A stretch of 33,260 nt of DNA from Bacteroidota bacterium (lineage in GTDB: Bacteria; Bacteroidota; Bacteroidia; Flavobacteriales; Flavobacteriaceae). Positions 30,700 through 33,260 of this stretch are shown here, one piece after another. The translations under genes were made by a program, and so were the position numbers. The DNA lies in assembly GCA_027621505.1 (NCBI GenBank), contig JAQCBK010000016.1, positions 1 through 33,260 of the forward strand. The letters run 5' to 3'. Positions within the stretch are counted from its first letter, which is position 1, and every line of letters starts with the position of its first letter. The notes below the pieces were generated by a model. The model had not been told where the DNA came from. It did no database searches and saw only the letters and a program-made list of their open reading frames with translations.

Positions 30700-33163
30700 G
30701 GTTGAAACTTATTTTGTCTAGGAGCATTTTTCTGTAATCGGCTGATAAAACTACAAAATTATTTGTATTCAATAGATCTTCCTCAATTTCTTTGAGCTTG
30801 TTTTTTAGATCGTTGAGCTTTCTTCTGTTTCGGATTCCGTGCAAGACAAGAAAGGTTTGGTCTTGGTCAAAGCGATCTTCAGATAAAAACCAACGGTTTT
30901 GAGGTATCTCATTTAATGCGTTTTGAACTTTGGTTCTGGTCTGATTTAGAAGGGCGGTGTCTTTGGCTTTAAAAGTGAAGACCCATTTGTAGTTGAGAAA
31001 AACCTTTTTGTCTTTTTCGATGGAATCGGTCAATTGAATCTGTTTGATCATTTCTTTGGCCCGCTCTGCCTCGACAGATTCTGGATATTTTAATGCTATC
31101 TGCTCCAATTGCTTTTGCCAAGTTTTCTTACCTTCAAGACGCCCCTGCAAATTGGCCATCAAAAGATCAAACTTGGCCTGAACTGGAGTTCCCCCCAACA
31201 AAACTCGATAAGAGGCTTCCTTTTGATAGAGCTCATCAAAATCGTCCTTTTTGTAAATGCTCAACAGATTTTCATAAATACTCTCGGGGGTTTGCAAGTC
31301 CGATTGGCTGAATTTTTCAGGATTGACCAAGATTTTTGAATAGGGGGATTCTGGGTAAGCATTAACGATTTCTTTGTAATATTCCTCTGCTTTTTGCGGC
31401 ATTGTGTTTTCGTGAATTTTGTAGAGGTGATAGAGTGCGGGAGCGGCTGTTTCTGCGGGAGGATCTAATCCCAACAAATGGTCCAATCGTTCTTTGGCAA
31501 GCTTGAAATTTTTAAAACTCTCCTTGTAGATCATCCCCAATTGCAAGTAGGCATTCTGGTTTCGTTTTTTGATGCTATCGATTTCTTTTGGGGACTGGGG
31601 TAGGGCTTTGACATAGTTTTCTGGTTTTTCAACAAAAAATGTATCCGTCGGCTCTTGTAGCTGTTCTTGAATGTTGTCGGGGGTTTGCCTCACTGTATTG
31701 ATGGCCGAGGCAATGGCCCAATTGTCAGTATTGGGGCGGTCGCCCCAGGTAGAAAGGAATTTTTGTTGACCCTGAACCACCAACATAGGATTATAAAAAT
31801 AAAAGGCATTGGCATTTGACGATTTTCCAAAAAACGGAAAAGCCCCTTTCTCTTCTGTGTCCACCTCCGCCAGTGCTTTCGCCTCTTTCTTTTTTATGTA
31901 TTCCTGAAAATACTCCAATTGTGCGGTTTTATCCATTGAGGTGAGGTGGAGCACACTGTCGGTAGCCTGTGCCATTTTTTCGTATTTGATTACCGCATTG
32001 AGGTTGTCACGTTCCCTTTGTGTTCTTCTTTTTTCCAGTGTTTGGTCGGGCATGATGTTGAGAAGGCTGTCGAGGTAGGCGCCAGTATTTACGTATTGGC
32101 CGCTGGCAAAATTGAAATTGGCCAAGTCTCGATAGTTCGCTTTTCTGGTGGGCAAATCGAGGTTTTCAGATCTTAAGGATTGGCTGAGGTAGCGCTCTCC
32201 CAAGCTGTCTTGATGTTGCCGGAAATAGTGCATTCCAATGGCACGATAAATCCAGTGATCATAGGGCTCGTTTTCGTAGTTTTTAGTCAGCTTTTCGTAG
32301 GATTCCATTGGGTCCAAACTGTCTCGAATGCTCCTGATCTGCAATCTTTTAATCTGGGCATTGATCCAGTATTTTCTTGATGTTTTTCGCTTAAGCCCCA
32401 CTACCTGTTCAAAAGCCCATAGTGCAGAGTCAGGTTTATTAAGGTTTTCATACAATTGACCAGTCAAAAAATAGTACCGTCCTTTGATAAGATTGTCTTT
32501 GGCAGTTGAAGCCGCTTTTCTCATGTAAAAGCAGGCGGAATCCAGTTGTTTGGTATTGATGAAGGCCTGAGAGAGGGTCGCATTGGCGGAACTGTGAAAG
32601 TTGCTTTTGGGGGTAATGGATCGTGCCAAGCTCCTGAGGTTTTTGATGGCCAACTCATTGTTCCTCAATCGAATATTGGTTTTTTCCCGCCAAATTCTTC
32701 CTTCTACATAGGTTTTGCTGTCGGCATAGTTTTCCAACAGAAAGTTGAAGGCCTCCATGGCCGGGAAAAAACGGCGGTCAAAATAGCGGGCCTTGCCCAA
32801 GAGTAAATAAGCCTCATCGATTTGATTGTTGCGTTGAATCCCATTGATGTTCATGGAATGCTTTTGGATGGCTTTTACTGCTTTTTCCTCGGCACGACTG
32901 AATCCTGGAACGAGGGTGGTTTGATCCATTTGCTCGCCGTTGAGGGCAATGGGCTCTACCTCAAGAAGCTCAAAAAAGTTGTCGTCGTAGGCTTGTGATA
33001 TGATGGACTCCCCTACCTTAAAGGCTTCCTTGCCATTGAACATTACATTGTACTTGGTGTTGACGGAATGGTAGCCCCTATTGAGCATTTTGTTTTTTTG
33101 AGTAGAGCACCCCCCTAATAAGAGTAACAAAATGGAAGACCAAAAAATGATTCCTTTTTTCAA
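30689..33163 (-). CDS. sprE: Type IX secretion/gliding TPR lipoprotein SprE (PorW)
   Basis: An 824-residue lipoprotein with lipobox L-L-G-G-C (C19) and N-terminal region R-G-Y-H-S-V-N-T-K-Y-N-V-M-F-N-G-K-E-A-F, typical of SprE/PorW. The body is a long helical array with TPR-like repeats (Y-L-L-G-K-A-R-Y, A-M-E-A-F-N-F-L-L-E-N-Y, Y-F-L-T-G-Q-L-Y-E-N-L), and later A-Y-L-Q-L-G-M-I-Y-K-E. SprE is needed for type IX secretion and gliding in Flavobacterium johnsoniae; PorW in Porphyromonas gingivalis bridges the outer-membrane translocon and the motor. It is the first gene of the sprE-bactofilin-atpZ run. No clear promoter is visible in 33164-33260, which is AT-rich with no gene. Confidence 0.9.
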   Translation of the reverse strand: MKKGIIFWSSILLLLLGGCSTQKNKMLNRGYHSVNTKYNVMFNGKEAFKVGESIISQAYDDNFFELLEVEPIALNGEQMDQTTLVPGFSRAEEKAVKAIQKHSMNINGIQRNNQIDEAYLLLGKARYFDRRFFPAMEAFNFLLENYADSKTYVEGRIWREKTNIRLRNNELAIKNLRSLARSITPKSNFHSSANATLSQAFINTKQLDSACFYMRKAASTAKDNLIKGRYYFLTGQLYENLNKPDSALWAFEQVVGLKRKTSRKYWINAQIKRLQIRSIRDSLDPMESYEKLTKNYENEPYDHWIYRAIGMHYFRQHQDSLGERYLSQSLRSENLDLPTRKANYRDLANFNFASGQYVNTGAYLDSLLNIMPDQTLEKRRTQRERDNLNAVIKYEKMAQATDSVLHLTSMDKTAQLEYFQEYIKKKEAKALAEVDTEEKGAFPFFGKSSNANAFYFYNPMLVVQGQQKFLSTWGDRPNTDNWAIASAINTVRQTPDNIQEQLQEPTDTFFVEKPENYVKALPQSPKEIDSIKKRNQNAYLQLGMIYKESFKNFKLAKERLDHLLGLDPPAETAAPALYHLYKIHENTMPQKAEEYYKEIVNAYPESPYSKILVNPEKFSQSDLQTPESIYENLLSIYKKDDFDELYQKEASYRVLLGGTPVQAKFDLLMANLQGRLEGKKTWQKQLEQIALKYPESVEAERAKEMIKQIQLTDSIEKDKKVFLNYKWVFTFKAKDTALLNQTRTKVQNALNEIPQNRWFLSEDRFDQDQTFLVLHGIRNRRKLNDLKNKLKEIEEDLLNTNNFVVLSADYRKMLLDKISFNHEK

Positions 33164-33260
33164 TGGAAAAGCTTTATTCTAATAACTTAAATTAGAAAGG
33201 TTTAGTATGTATAAAGAGCTTAAATTCTCATAGAATACAATAATATTTATTTTTAAAATA

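Overview
The window looks like a chromosome segment from a gliding marine-type member of Bacteroidota, most likely Flavobacteriaceae. The evidence is the gliding lipoprotein GldH, the SprE/PorW lipoprotein of the type IX secretion system, an ATP synthase cluster that stops at atpG without atpD/atpC, a RicT-GldH-PBP1A neighbourhood, an HU-like/SPOR protein, DUF4292 and DUF6090 proteins, and promoters of the Bacteroidota type (TTTG or TTTA, 19-20 bases, TAnnTTTG) upstream of trpS, atpB and others. I see no rRNA, CRISPR array or intact insertion sequence.

Layout. 1-414: AT-rich edge of a possible mobile element, with the N-terminal part of a rolling-circle Rep-like protein on the minus strand, ending at the 3' end of a tRNA-Ala(GGC) gene (415-488). 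578-3453: an outer-membrane barrel protein, an LpxR-like lipid A deacylase, a LiuC-like enoyl-CoA hydratase and a QueD/PTPS enzyme. 3477-8456 (minus): ricT-gldH-PBP1A-aldo/keto reductase, the first three joined by 8-base overlaps. 8521-11109 (minus): TrhO rhodanese, a lipoprotein built from five roughly 50-residue repeats, and two small unknown reading frames behind a promoter that carries a perfect inverted repeat. 11394-15830: recA, a pabB-like gene and a class IV aminotransferase (plus), an acyltransferase (minus) and trpS (plus). 15827-17991: dprA and, divergent from it, an HU-like/SPOR gene. 17993-21497 (minus): dut, a sugar nucleotidyltransferase, a DUF4292 lipoprotein and an EnvC-like hydrolase activator. 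21623-24627 (minus): an HGSNAT/YeiB-like membrane acyltransferase, a sialidase and a DUF6090 protein. 24763-33163 (minus): sprE, a bactofilin, AtpZ and a DUF6168-like protein, then atpB-E-F-H-A-G from its own promoter.

Working together. Much of the window concerns the cell envelope: peptidoglycan synthesis (PBP1A) and cleavage control (EnvC-like), lipid A trimming, phospholipid synthesis, a possible LolB-like lipoprotein (DUF4292), gliding and type IX secretion, and a bactofilin scaffold. The rest is core information and energy metabolism (recA, dprA, trpS, dut, folate genes, F1Fo ATP synthase). The less conserved parts are the left edge next to the tRNA, the trhO-recA interval with the repeat lipoprotein, and the sialidase cluster. 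No clearly new multi-gene system is proven here. The best leads are the tRNA-linked Rep element, the five-repeat lipoprotein, the operator-controlled small gene and the LolB-like lipoprotein coupled to EnvC.
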